Both the position numbers and the translations under genes were made by a program. This document shows, in pieces, positions 6,144-12,601 of a DNA stretch of 30,431 bases. The stretch lies in the IMG/VR virus record IMGVR_UViG_3300035701_000190, positions 1 to 30,431 of that record; one strand, written 5' to 3'. The notes beneath the pieces were generated by a model that saw only the letters and a list, made by a program, of their open reading frames with translations, did no database searches and was not told where the DNA came from. Origin of the DNA: a virus. The first letter of the stretch is position 1; every line of letters starts with the position of its first letter.

Positions 6144-6521
6144 ATGAATGCAGAAGAGTATGAGGGTAGGGTTACAAAGTGGAATGAAGAGGAGATGGGT
6201 ATCTCCCGCTCACGTAGAAAGGGGTACACCTCTGATGGTGTAGAGATCAAACCCGATGTACTCTCCAACTTCAAGGCTACAGCCAGGATCAAGAAGGACT
6301 TTGGAATTGGTAGTGGTGATCCGGTAGAGGAAGCCCTTAAGTATCAGATTGAAAAACTCTATCGTATCATAAATATCTACGGTAAGATGAGGCAGGGGTT
6401 TGAGTTACCTACAGAGGGGGAGGGTAGTATTGCTGATTCCTTTAAGGATGAACGAAACTACTCTCGTCTAGCTCAGGCTCTTATTGAGGAATGGGTTGAG
6501 TCTAAGAAAGAGGAGAAATAA
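6144..6521 (+). CDS. Possible DUF1599/nucleotide-modification-like helical protein
   Basis: A 125-residue protein starting at ATG 6144 after GAGGAG. DVLSNFKATARIKKDFG is followed by ALKYQIEKLYRIINIYGK and then by ADSFKDERNYSRLAQALIEEW. This layout (D-x-L-x-N-F, a K-x-x-R helix, then E/D-S-x-x-D-x-x-N-Y-x-x-L) is that of phage DUF1599-type all-alpha proteins, which are distantly related to MazG-like nucleotide hydrolases. If right, it would act on nucleotides near the dCMP deaminase. The assignment is by eye and tentative. Confidence 0.48.
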   Translation: MNAEEYEGRVTKWNEEEMGISRSRRKGYTSDGVEIKPDVLSNFKATARIKKDFGIGSGDPVEEALKYQIEKLYRIINIYGKMRQGFELPTEGEGSIADSFKDERNYSRLAQALIEEWVESKKEEK

Positions 6522-6522
6522 G

Positions 6523-7050
6523 ATGATTACTCTAAAGCCAGGAGACATAGTATTGGTGCATGGTAGCAGTTTCTCAGCGCGACTGATTCAGTTTGCTACA
6601 AGGTCACGGTGGAATCATGCTGCATTAGTAGCTCGTCATGAAGAAGATGGTGACTATACAATCTATGAATCTGACAAGGATGGTGTAGTCGCTAGTGATT
6701 TGAGCAGGTATGGTAATAGTGACATAGCTATCTATCGCATGCCTGATCTAAATAACTCTGAGAGGAACAGTATTGTTAAGGCAGCACGGGAGACTTGGGG
6801 AAACCAATATGACTACCCTATTGTGATTTGGACTGTAAAGGTTCTTGGCTGGAAGAGATCAGGTATTCTTCTGGCTAAGATAGTATTTGGTCTTCCTTGG
6901 AGAGCACCACATATTCAGGATAAGTATCTTGTGTGCAGTGAGATGGTGCAGGAAGCATATAGTAGTGCTGGGTTTCCCCTGACTGATGACGAGTACCTGG
7001 TGACTCCAGGGGACATAGCTAAGTGTGAGAAGTTAGAGAGGGTATACTAA
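6523..7050 (+). CDS. Permuted papain-fold (YiiX/NlpC-P60-like) hydrolase
   Basis: A 175-residue protein starting at ATG 6523 after AGAGGAG; an in-frame upstream ATG (6484) lies inside the previous gene and is ignored. It opens with LKPGDIVLVHG and then RWNHAALV with a candidate catalytic His32. YLVCSEMVQEAY late in the chain supplies Cys138. A His-before-Cys order is the mark of the circularly permuted NlpC/P60 superfamily (YiiX/DUF830-like). Members cleave amide or ester bonds in peptidoglycan peptides, lipids or proteins. It has no signal peptide, so the substrate is unclear. The stop overlaps the next start as TAATG. Confidence 0.7.
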   Translation: MITLKPGDIVLVHGSSFSARLIQFATRSRWNHAALVARHEEDGDYTIYESDKDGVVASDLSRYGNSDIAIYRMPDLNNSERNSIVKAARETWGNQYDYPIVIWTVKVLGWKRSGILLAKIVFGLPWRAPHIQDKYLVCSEMVQEAYSSAGFPLTDDEYLVTPGDIAKCEKLERVY

Positions 7051-7289
7051 TGAAACTACTTGGTAGACCTAGGACATACTTTATTGTGGAGCAGGTAGAC
7101 TCAAGCGGCAGCCATTGTTGGGAGGCATATGGTAAGGGGATACTCTCTACCTTTGGTGTCTACAATATCTGGAATCTGGTATGCGGGACCAGATGTTATG
7201 CGAGTGCTGAGGATTGTGAGAATTATCTTCGTAAGATAACACTCAGTAAAAAGTGGAAGCCAGTGGTAGTAAGGGTAGTGAAGGTGTAG
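7050..7289 (+). CDS. Small hypothetical protein
   Basis: A 79-residue protein starting at ATG 7050, overlapping the previous stop by one base, so likely co-translated with the hydrolase. TYFIVEQVDSSGSHCWEAYG, then a helix (ASAEDCENYLRKI) and a final strand (WKPVVVRVVKV) give a beta-beta-alpha-beta pattern broadly like the YYW family. Sequence identity is too low to claim kinship. Function unknown. Confidence 0.58.
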   Translation: MKLLGRPRTYFIVEQVDSSGSHCWEAYGKGILSTFGVYNIWNLVCGTRCYASAEDCENYLRKITLSKKWKPVVVRVVKV

Positions 7290-7302
7290 AAAGGATACAT
7301 TA

Positions 7303-7503
7303 ATGATAGGACCTTGTACATGCAAGAGTGAACAGCAAGATGCAATACATGGTGAGGGCAGGAGGGTATTTAATCCCTGCGGTACACAAGAGAACCCAAT
7401 GTGGAAGTGTACTGTGTGTCTGAAGATGGTATCGAGAGCTAAGAAGGAAGTAATTTTCACTGGAAGGTTTGTTAAGAAAGAGGGGGAGAGTAAAGATGTA
7501 TAA
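7303..7503 (+). CDS. Small Cys-rich zinc-binding-type protein
   Basis: A 66-residue protein starting at ATG 7303 after AAAGGA. It contains PCTC, a single Cys in NPCG and KCTVC, enough ligands for one zinc knuckle pair. The end is lysine-rich. The next gene starts within its last three codons. A nucleic-acid or protein-binding adaptor is plausible, but no family is recognised. Confidence 0.55.
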   Translation: MIGPCTCKSEQQDAIHGEGRRVFNPCGTQENPMWKCTVCLKMVSRAKKEVIFTGRFVKKEGESKDV

Positions 7504-7678
7504 GGTGTCGTGTTGTGTACATCCAGAGGCCACTAGAAAGAGCAAGAGACAAGAGTGTACTGTTACTCAAGAGGTAATAGATACTGAATTTGAGAACGTG
7601 TTTACAGCCCATGATGGTGCATGTAAGATTATTGTGATGATGAGAGATGGGTCTAGAATTAAGGTAGAGAAGGTATAA
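7496..7678 (+). CDS. Small hypothetical protein
   Basis: A 60-residue protein starting at ATG 7496 after GAGGGGGAG, overlapping the previous gene by eight bases. It contains a CC pair near the start and a basic stretch (RKSKRQE). A strand pattern (ACKIIVMMRDGSRIKVEKV) at the C-terminus suggests a small beta structure. No function can be assigned. Confidence 0.5.
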   Translation: MYKVSCCVHPEATRKSKRQECTVTQEVIDTEFENVFTAHDGACKIIVMMRDGSRIKVEKV

Positions 7679-7679
7679 G

Positions 7680-7778
7680 ATGGATTGGGTAATAGCAGTA
7701 TTCGTTGGGTTACTAGTACTGGCTGGTATTGGATTCACATACACTATAGTAACAGAGTACAGGAGATGGAGGAAGTAG
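7680..7778 (+). CDS. Single-span membrane microprotein
   Basis: A 32-residue product starting at ATG 7680, two bases after the previous stop and ending directly before the next ATG (7779). Residues 3-24 are hydrophobic (VIAVFVGLLVLAGIGF core) and the tail is basic (EYRRWRK), fitting a single N-out/C-in span. GAGAAGG lies upstream as a ribosome site. Its tight packing between two genes supports a real gene. Role unknown. Confidence 0.58.
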   Translation: MDWVIAVFVGLLVLAGIGFTYTIVTEYRRWRK

Positions 7779-8015
7779 ATGGCAAAGCACGCAACATTAT
7801 TTAGCAAGTTCACGTATAGGGGTCTTACTTTTCGAGTACCAACAATGGGTGGTGGAGTTGAAGTCCTTGATCCTGAGACTAACCAGTGGATAGTTACAGC
7901 CTATAGGTCACAGAAAGCAATGGATATTCAGGCGGCTACAATGAATGCTGAGGTTACTTGCCTTACTAAGACTGGTCAGAAGAGTATTAAGTTCCTAAAA
8001 TCTCGTTTTTGTTGA
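7779..8015 (+). CDS. Small hypothetical protein with a possibly replaced C-terminus
   Basis: A 78-residue protein starting at ATG 7779 after GGAGG. FTYRGLTFRVPT then GGVEVLDPETNQWIV reads as a beta-hairpin with a helix after it. The final 13 codons (7976-8012) lie opposite a relic of a Vsr-like endonuclease on the other strand. The native C-terminus may therefore have been lost or replaced when that element arrived. No family is recognised. Confidence 0.52.
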   Translation: MAKHATLFSKFTYRGLTFRVPTMGGGVEVLDPETNQWIVTAYRSQKAMDIQAATMNAEVTCLTKTGQKSIKFLKSRFC

Positions 8016-8137
8016 TCAGGTCTCTCAGCCCCATGCCAGTAATCTCCATCACAGAATATGCATATGTTAGGTTCGATAAAGATATCCGGCCATCCGAATA
8101 TCTTTTTATGAGTCTCAAATGGCATACCTAATTCAGT
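7976..8137 (-). pseudogene. Relic of a Vsr-like (VSR/DUF559-type) homing endonuclease
   Basis: This is the only minus-strand coding signal in the window. Read leftward from 8137 it gives TELGMPFETHKKIF, then GWPDIFIEPNICIFCDGDYWHG, then a short charged end before a TGA at 7978-7976. The core (G-x-P-D-hhh, h-I-F-x-D-G-x-x-W-H-G) is the catalytic heart of Vsr-type nucleases, with the Asp of PDI and the His of WHG as active-site residues. A stop lies just before the N-terminus, and the C-terminal third is missing, so only about 50 codons of the usual 120 or more remain. ATG 8125 could start a 49-residue product. Phages carry stand-alone Vsr-like homing endonucleases; this looks like a decayed copy. 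Confidence 0.72.
8081..8107 (+). terminator. Hairpin plus T5 tract, possible intrinsic terminator
   Basis: GATATCCGG (8081-8089) pairs with CCGAATATC (8094-8102) with one mismatch around a four-base loop, followed by TTTTT at 8103-8107. It lies in the 137-base gap between plus-strand genes. The same bases encode the KIFGWPDIF part of the antisense endonuclease relic, so the stem may be a coding accident that now ends transcription. Confidence 0.42.
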
Positions 8138-8152
8138 TCATAGGGGTTAGTT

Positions 8153-8374
8153 ATGAACGTGGATATTAAAGTGTGGGACAGGAAAAAGGGGGGATGGGTT
8201 AGTGACGAGTTAGAAGAGTTAGGACTAGAGTTTAACTTGATGTACTGTGATATGAGTGGTGTGGCAATACAGGATGATGGATCTACTATCCTACTTGATG
8301 AATGTGGTAGGTTTGCGTATCTTGATCCAGTACGATTTGAAACCCAAATCACATTCAAGCTAGGGGGAGGATAG
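8153..8374 (+). CDS. Small acidic hypothetical protein
   Basis: A 73-residue protein starting at ATG 8153 after ATAGGGG. It follows the only sizeable gap in this block. It is acidic, with VDIKVWDRKKGGWV, then ELEELGLEF and a beta pattern DGSTILLDECGRFAYL, like the small phage proteins that describe a short beta sheet. It lies three bases upstream of dCMP deaminase and is probably co-transcribed with it. Function unknown. Confidence 0.58.
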   Translation: MNVDIKVWDRKKGGWVSDELEELGLEFNLMYCDMSGVAIQDDGSTILLDECGRFAYLDPVRFETQITFKLGGG

Positions 8375-8377
8375 TAT

Positions 8378-8956
8378 ATGACATGGGATTCCTATTTCAT
8401 GGAGATTGCAAAGACAGTCTCTATCAATAGCAAATGTCAGAGTAGGAAAATTGGGGCTGTCATAGTGACCCAGGATAACCGCTTAGTATCATCTGGATAC
8501 AATGGTGCCCCCTCTCATATTGATCCTTGTTACACGAAGGTCTTTCCTATTACAGCACCAGATGGTCATAAGATGTTGATCATACCTGAGGGATCTGATA
8601 TTAAATCCTATGAAACTAATGGACGGTACAGAGAGGACCGTAGAGATGTGGTCCTTAATGAACACAGTGAGTGCCCACGATATGTGGCAGGGTATAGATC
8701 AGGTCAAGGGATGCAATACTGCCCAGCACAGCACGCTGAAGAGAACTGTGTTCACACTGCAGCCCTTCTTGGGGTGGCAACTAGGGGAACCAAGATGTAT
8801 TGCTACTGCCCCACCCCTTGTGTACATTGCTGTGGGGCCATTATTAATGCTGGTATTGTTGAGGTAGTATGCGCTAGTCTAAAAGAATACCAAGATGAAG
8901 TATCATCGTTGGAGATGTTCAAACAGGCAGGAGTAAAGGTTAGGTTAGCAGAGTAG
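8378..8956 (+). CDS. Deoxycytidylate (dCMP) deaminase
   Basis: A 192-residue protein starting at ATG 8378 after GGGGGAGGA. It contains the cytidine-deaminase zinc site: HAE at 119-121 (His ligand, catalytic Glu) and PCVHC at 147-151 (two Cys ligands). SECPRYVAGYRSGQGMQYCP before HAE is the insert typical of phage dCMP deaminases, and it places extra Cys and His residues where a structural second zinc often sits. The enzyme converts dCMP to dUMP, which feeds thymidylate synthase (2996). Phage members are usually regulated by dCTP and dTTP. Distinction from ComEB-type homologs cannot be made by eye, but the activity is the same. Confidence 0.88.
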   Translation: MTWDSYFMEIAKTVSINSKCQSRKIGAVIVTQDNRLVSSGYNGAPSHIDPCYTKVFPITAPDGHKMLIIPEGSDIKSYETNGRYREDRRDVVLNEHSECPRYVAGYRSGQGMQYCPAQHAEENCVHTAALLGVATRGTKMYCYCPTPCVHCCGAIINAGIVEVVCASLKEYQDEVSSLEMFKQAGVKVRLAE

Positions 8957-8980
8957 TAGTAGGAGGAATAAGTAGTATAT

Positions 8981-9376
8981 ATGAATAGACAAGAGAGAAG
9001 AAACTTAGAAAGGCAGACTCGAAGCCCTAAGTTTAAGAAGCTGATGAAAAAGACTATGGAGGAGAGAGCTGCTAATCCCAAGCCTGAGATCGTAACAACT
9101 CAAGTAGAACCCAAGGTAGTGGAACCTACCCCAGTAGCTGAAGTGAAGACTCGTCCAGAAAGCTACTACAATCACGGAAAGATTACTGGGAGGTTGGTAA
9201 ATTGTCATCTCTGCGAGAAGGGTGACGGTACTCTTATGAAGTATGAAACCACCGACGGTCAGAAAGGATATGTGCATTTCAAATGCGCTGACATGATGAT
9301 GAAGGCTATTGAAAAGGATAGGCTGGAGAAGTTGGGTATCAAGCTTCCTGACAATAGGGCAGTACTTCCGAAGTAG
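8981..9376 (+). CDS. Zinc-binding protein with a disordered N-terminal half
   Basis: A 131-residue protein starting at ATG 8981 after GGAGGAA. Residues 1-30 are strongly basic, residues 35-60 are Pro/Glu/Val-rich and likely disordered, and the C-terminal part carries CHLCEKGDG and HFKCAD, a CxxC...HxxC zinc site. The layout suggests a nucleic-acid-binding tail joined to a zinc module. It is followed after eight bases by the DUF4406 fusion. Function unknown. Confidence 0.58.
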   Translation: MNRQERRNLERQTRSPKFKKLMKKTMEERAANPKPEIVTTQVEPKVVEPTPVAEVKTRPESYYNHGKITGRLVNCHLCEKGDGTLMKYETTDGQKGYVHFKCADMMMKAIEKDRLEKLGIKLPDNRAVLPK

Positions 9377-9384
9377 GAGGGTTA

Positions 9385-10560
9385 ATGAAAGTTAAGTACA
9401 AGCCAACACATTTTGATGGGGAATGTATATTTGTTTCCGGTCCTATCAGCACCAACTCTTGTAGGGAGTTGGTCAGTGATACAGAGAGGGAGAGAAATGT
9501 ACAGAGAGCTACAGATATCAGTAGGATAATCTTACTGTGTGGTAATGTGCCATATGTCCCCCACTGGGATTACTGGGCAAACAAATATCTGGAAACTCAA
9601 GGAAGAGCATTATCAGCGGATACTCTTATGGGAGTGGATCTTTTTATGATCCCAAAGTGTGACTCCATGTTTAGAATAGCTCCCTCTGCTGGTTCAAACA
9701 TAGAGCGGGGGCTGGCTAAAAGATTGGGGAAAAGAATATACTACAAGCTATCGGATATCCCAAACTATCAGATTTTAGTGGACCGGATAAAGCTTGATTA
9801 TCTCAATGGGGGTATGACTACTGATGAAATAGGAAAGTCTTATGGTCTCAGCGGTAGAAGGATTAGATATATCCTAGCCAAGAATAGTATACCAACCCGT
9901 ACGGTTGGATACAAAAAGACTACAGTAACCCGAACTGATGCTTTTGATAATCTAACTGAGGAGTCATCGTATTGGATCGGTTTCTTAATGGCGGATGGAT
10001 ATGTCAGCCAGACTAGATATGGGACTAAGAGTGTAAAACTAGGATTATCAGCCGATGATAGGGATCATATTCTAAAGTTCAAGGAGTTCTTGGGCACTAC
10101 TGCTAAGGTTGTGGACTATAGAAATCCTACCACCGGATATCGATCTTCACAACTAACAGTGTATGATTCTCATCTAGTGTCGGAGTTGGAGAGGTATGGG
10201 GTAGTACCACATAAAACCTTTATAGCAAAGGCACCCACCTGCCTATTAAAAAATAGGGACTTCTGGAGGGGTTTATTTGATGGTGATGGTAGCATCACCT
10301 TTAGGTCCGAATACCCGATGCTGAAGATGTGTGGATCGGAATCCTTGGTGAATCAATTTCTTGAGTTTGCCAGAGAGTATGCCCCCAGTTGTGGCTCACA
10401 CGTCTACAAAAAAAGTAGCATTTTTGCAGTAGACTTGGCTGGAAATTATGCATGTGAAGTGGCAAAAGCTCTGTATGAAGACAGCAAGATTCATTTGGAG
10501 AGAAAATATCAGCGGTACCTGAAGGTACAGGAATGGTCTGATGCCAGAACCAAGTCTTAG
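9385..10560 (+). CDS. DUF4406-like nucleoside deoxyribosyltransferase-fold protein fused to LAGLIDADG endonuclease
   Basis: A 391-residue protein starting at ATG 9385 after AGGAGG. Residues 1-125 look like a DUF4406/nucleoside 2-deoxyribosyltransferase-type domain: IFVSGPIS at 15-22, a helix, VPYVPHWDYW, the GVDLFMIP strand, and PSAGSNIERGLAKRLGKRIYY, where Glu107 would match the catalytic Glu of the S-x-G-x-x-x-E motif. Residues about 130-170 form a helix-turn-helix segment (GGMTTDEIGKSYGLSGRRIR). Residues about 185-390 hold a two-motif LAGLIDADG endonuclease, YWIGFLMADGY at 196-206 and FWRGLFDGDGSI at 293-304. No intein splicing blocks are present, so this is an in-frame fusion at the C-terminus and not an intein. 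Whether both halves are active is unknown. Confidence 0.75.
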   Translation: MKVKYKPTHFDGECIFVSGPISTNSCRELVSDTERERNVQRATDISRIILLCGNVPYVPHWDYWANKYLETQGRALSADTLMGVDLFMIPKCDSMFRIAPSAGSNIERGLAKRLGKRIYYKLSDIPNYQILVDRIKLDYLNGGMTTDEIGKSYGLSGRRIRYILAKNSIPTRTVGYKKTTVTRTDAFDNLTEESSYWIGFLMADGYVSQTRYGTKSVKLGLSADDRDHILKFKEFLGTTAKVVDYRNPTTGYRSSQLTVYDSHLVSELERYGVVPHKTFIAKAPTCLLKNRDFWRGLFDGDGSITFRSEYPMLKMCGSESLVNQFLEFAREYAPSCGSHVYKKSSIFAVDLAGNYACEVAKALYEDSKIHLERKYQRYLKVQEWSDARTKS

Positions 10561-10762
10561 TTTATGTTACTTTGAACTGATTAGGATCATCAGTAGATAC
10601 AATGGGTTAAATCCTACCAAGCCATGTCTACTGACTGATCAAGAGATTCAGGGTTTAGCCCTGGTTCTCTACAAGATTAGGATCGGGTTGATGGGTGGTA
10701 GGGAAGATGGGAAGACGAGACACGGAGGAGACTGCAATGAAACTCTTTGGCAGGACTGGTAA
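10541..10762 (+). CDS. Small hypothetical protein
   Basis: A 73-residue protein; ATG 10541 lies inside the last 20 bases of the LAGLIDADG fusion gene, and no strong ribosome site is seen. The segment LTDQEIQGLALVLYKIRIGL looks like a helix pair, and the C-terminus (GREDGKTRHGGDCNETLW) loosely recalls the D-N-x-x-D-x-x-x-Y end of MazG-like phage proteins, but the match is poor. It may be what is left of a gene disrupted by the homing insertion. It overlaps the next gene by 26 bases. Confidence 0.42.
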   Translation: MPEPSLSLCYFELIRIISRYNGLNPTKPCLLTDQEIQGLALVLYKIRIGLMGGREDGKTRHGGDCNETLWQDW

Positions 10763-10979
10763 AAAGAATATAATAGCTGATAAGATGCAAGCTGATCTTG
10801 AGTATGACTCCAGTAGGAGAGTAGTTATTATGTACTACTCAGACAGTAAGAAGGTCATCCGTAAAGAGTTTGATATGAATGAATGGCTAGGTCTGATGGT
10901 TAGGGCCGAGACACTTACTCAGTCCCTAGCTCAAGACGCCATTATACTACAGTCTAGGGTGCCAACATGGAAAATGTAG
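10737..10979 (+). CDS. Small hypothetical protein
   Basis: An 80-residue protein starting at ATG 10737, with GGAGG ending seven bases upstream; a longer reading from 10695 is less likely. It has a basic N-terminus (MKLFGRTGKKN), two strands (RRVVIMYYSD, KVIRKEFD) and helices towards the end. It lies 33 bases upstream of the primase. Family not recognised. Confidence 0.55.
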   Translation: MKLFGRTGKKNIIADKMQADLEYDSSRRVVIMYYSDSKKVIRKEFDMNEWLGLMVRAETLTQSLAQDAIILQSRVPTWKM

Positions 10980-11012
10980 ATCTGGAGAGAGTTAACTGGA
11001 GGCTGGTGCGGT

Positions 11013-11819
11013 ATGTTAAGAGTTAGATCCGTTAGCGACGATGAGTTGATGTCTATCTGTCCTTTTCATAATGACACCAAGCCCTCGTTAGGGATCAACA
11101 TAGGAGAGAAGGGAATCTATCATTGCTTTTCCTGTGGAGCTACAGGTCGGACAACTGAGTTAGTGGAGAAGTTTGGCGGGTTCCTACTTGAAGATTCAGA
11201 TGGTATAGTCTACAGTAGTTCAATGACTGTATCTTATGAGGAGGACAATGTAGGTTTTGAATATCTGAGGAAGAGGGGATTTCAGGACAGCACTATCCAA
11301 GAGTTCTCTATCTGCTATGACTCTGAATCTAGTAGGGTAGTAATACCAGTCATCAGTAGGAATGGAGTAGTGTCTGGTACGATAGGGAGGACAGTCGTAG
11401 GGGATGAACCGAAGTATAAATACTCCGCAGGATTTAAGGCATCCCAACACCTATTCGGTATGAACAAGTATCAACCTGCTAAGTACCTCTACCTGGTTGA
11501 AGGATCACTGGATTCAATTTGGATGTGGCAGAATGGATACAAGAGTACTCTCTCTATCCTTGGCTCTAATCTGAGTGATACTCAGGCAGCTGGGGTGAAG
11601 TACTTGAGTAACCGAGTGGTACTGTGCTTTGATACCGATAAGGCAGGACAGGATTGTATCAGGGAGTCGGCAGAAAAGTTAATGGGTTTAGGGGTAGTTA
11701 CCTGGGCTATCCGATTACCTGAGGGAAAGAAGGATGTACAAGACTGTAGCTTGGGAGAGCTACTATCTGTAGTCGAGGGTCGAATACCCACCATGCTGTA
11801 TAATTTCAAACATGAATAA
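11013..11819 (+). CDS. DnaG-type DNA primase (CHC2 zinc finger plus TOPRIM)
   Basis: A 268-residue protein; ATG 11013 is the only start after an in-frame TAG at 10978, and it follows TGGAGG. The zinc finger has Cys16, His19, Cys38 and Cys41 (CPFH and CFSC), the CHC2 pattern used for template recognition. The TOPRIM domain shows EGSLDS (metal-binding Glu) near residue 167 and the DTD acidic pair in VVLCFDTDKAGQ near residue 207. The chain is much shorter than bacterial DnaG and lacks the helicase-binding C-terminal domain, as is usual for compact phage primases. It should make RNA primers for the polymerase at 14449. No DnaB-type helicase is fused or adjacent. The stop overlaps the next start by eight bases. 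Confidence 0.85.
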   Translation: MLRVRSVSDDELMSICPFHNDTKPSLGINIGEKGIYHCFSCGATGRTTELVEKFGGFLLEDSDGIVYSSSMTVSYEEDNVGFEYLRKRGFQDSTIQEFSICYDSESSRVVIPVISRNGVVSGTIGRTVVGDEPKYKYSAGFKASQHLFGMNKYQPAKYLYLVEGSLDSIWMWQNGYKSTLSILGSNLSDTQAAGVKYLSNRVVLCFDTDKAGQDCIRESAEKLMGLGVVTWAIRLPEGKKDVQDCSLGELLSVVEGRIPTMLYNFKHE

Positions 11820-12078
11820 ATACAAGCCGATCAACTCAGTGCATTTTACGGTCCTTTCCACTAGGGCTTTTGAGATGTTAATACACATCACAGAGCAGTG
11901 TGCAGAGGAGATGGATACAGAGAGAGGATGTTCTAGGTGTAGCAGAAAAGATAAGTGTCTTCGAGTATGGGATTACATAGTAGATCATACAGTAGTATTA
12001 GAGGAAGATGAGGGAGAGAGTAATGGAGTTGAGCAAAGCGGAGACGGATCTGATCAAGAATTGGAGCCCCAGAATTGA
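11812..12078 (+). CDS. Small Cys-containing acidic protein
   Basis: An 88-residue protein starting at ATG 11812, overlapping the primase stop. A helical N-terminal half (AFEMLIHITEQCAEEMD) precedes CSRCSRKDKC, a CxxC plus Cys cluster suited to one zinc. The tail is very acidic (LEEDEGESNG) and overlaps the start of the sigma-like gene by 56 bases. Placement in the replication block suggests a role there. Function unknown. Confidence 0.52.
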   Translation: MNKYKPINSVHFTVLSTRAFEMLIHITEQCAEEMDTERGCSRCSRKDKCLRVWDYIVDHTVVLEEDEGESNGVEQSGDGSDQELEPQN

Positions 12079-12601
12079 TAAGTTATCTTACTCAGTACGG
12101 GGAATCAGTCCAGATGACGTTAAGCAGGAGTTACTAATACAGCTAGTAAAATGTTCGAGATACTATAACCCCAAGTTTGGGGCATCGTTCAGTACGTATG
12201 TGTACTCGGCCATGCAAAACAGGATAAGAAACATGATCAAGCAAGAACAGAGACGATACCAGAATGTGGGGCGTGGTCCATCATACGATACTACTGAGTC
12301 GAGTTTTCACCCCACTGATCCTATAACCTATGGAAAGCATCCTGTGGGGTGTGATTACACTGCCGAGGATAACACCTGGTATGAGAGAGATGGCTTCTCT
12401 ATTCCAGCTCCAGAGGTAACTCCCTTGAGTCATCTCCTACCTGTTACTCTGACGGAAAAAGAAACAGACCTGATATATAGGAGATACAACGGGGCTAGTA
12501 CAACAGAGGTCAAGAGTGCAATGAATCTCACTACTACAGCTTACAATGCACTTTTACGATCATGTAGACAAAAATGCAAAGTGTTGAAGGAGGATTACTA
12601 A
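12023..12601 (+). CDS. Sigma-70-like RNA polymerase factor
   Basis: A 192-residue protein starting at ATG 12023 after GGGAGAG; ATG 12008 is an alternative. Residues about 25-75 resemble sigma region 2: DDVKQELLIQLVKCSRYY, then FSTYVYSAMQNRIRN and a basic R-rich end. The C-terminal part (LTEKETDLIYRRYNG followed by a helix-turn-helix LTTTAYNALLRSCRQK) resembles region 4, which contacts the -35 element. A compact sigma factor in the replication block could switch transcription to later genes, for example the promoter at the end of TerL. An alternative is a DNA-binding protein with a sigma-like fold. The next gene starts on the following base. Confidence 0.7.
   Translation: MELSKAETDLIKNWSPRIDKLSYSVRGISPDDVKQELLIQLVKCSRYYNPKFGASFSTYVYSAMQNRIRNMIKQEQRRYQNVGRGPSYDTTESSFHPTDPITYGKHPVGCDYTAEDNTWYERDGFSIPAPEVTPLSHLLPVTLTEKETDLIYRRYNGASTTEVKSAMNLTTTAYNALLRSCRQKCKVLKEDY

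Noticed and set aside
7101-7460. Long minus-strand open frames (here and at 22369-21905, 6077-6292, 14035-14397)
   Set aside because: They lie opposite well-supported plus-strand genes, lack ribosome sites and recognisable motifs, and are best seen as shadows. The only minus-strand coding signal I accept is the Vsr-like relic.
9385-10560. Intein in the DUF4406-like gene
   Set aside because: LAGLIDADG motifs are present, but there is no starting Cys/Ser splice block, no TxxH block and no His-Asn end followed by more host protein.
11796-11806. TATAAT-like sequence near the end of the primase gene, and others within genes (17205, 27513, 22971)
   Set aside because: No -35 element at proper spacing and no gene placed to use them; expected by chance in A+T-leaning DNA.
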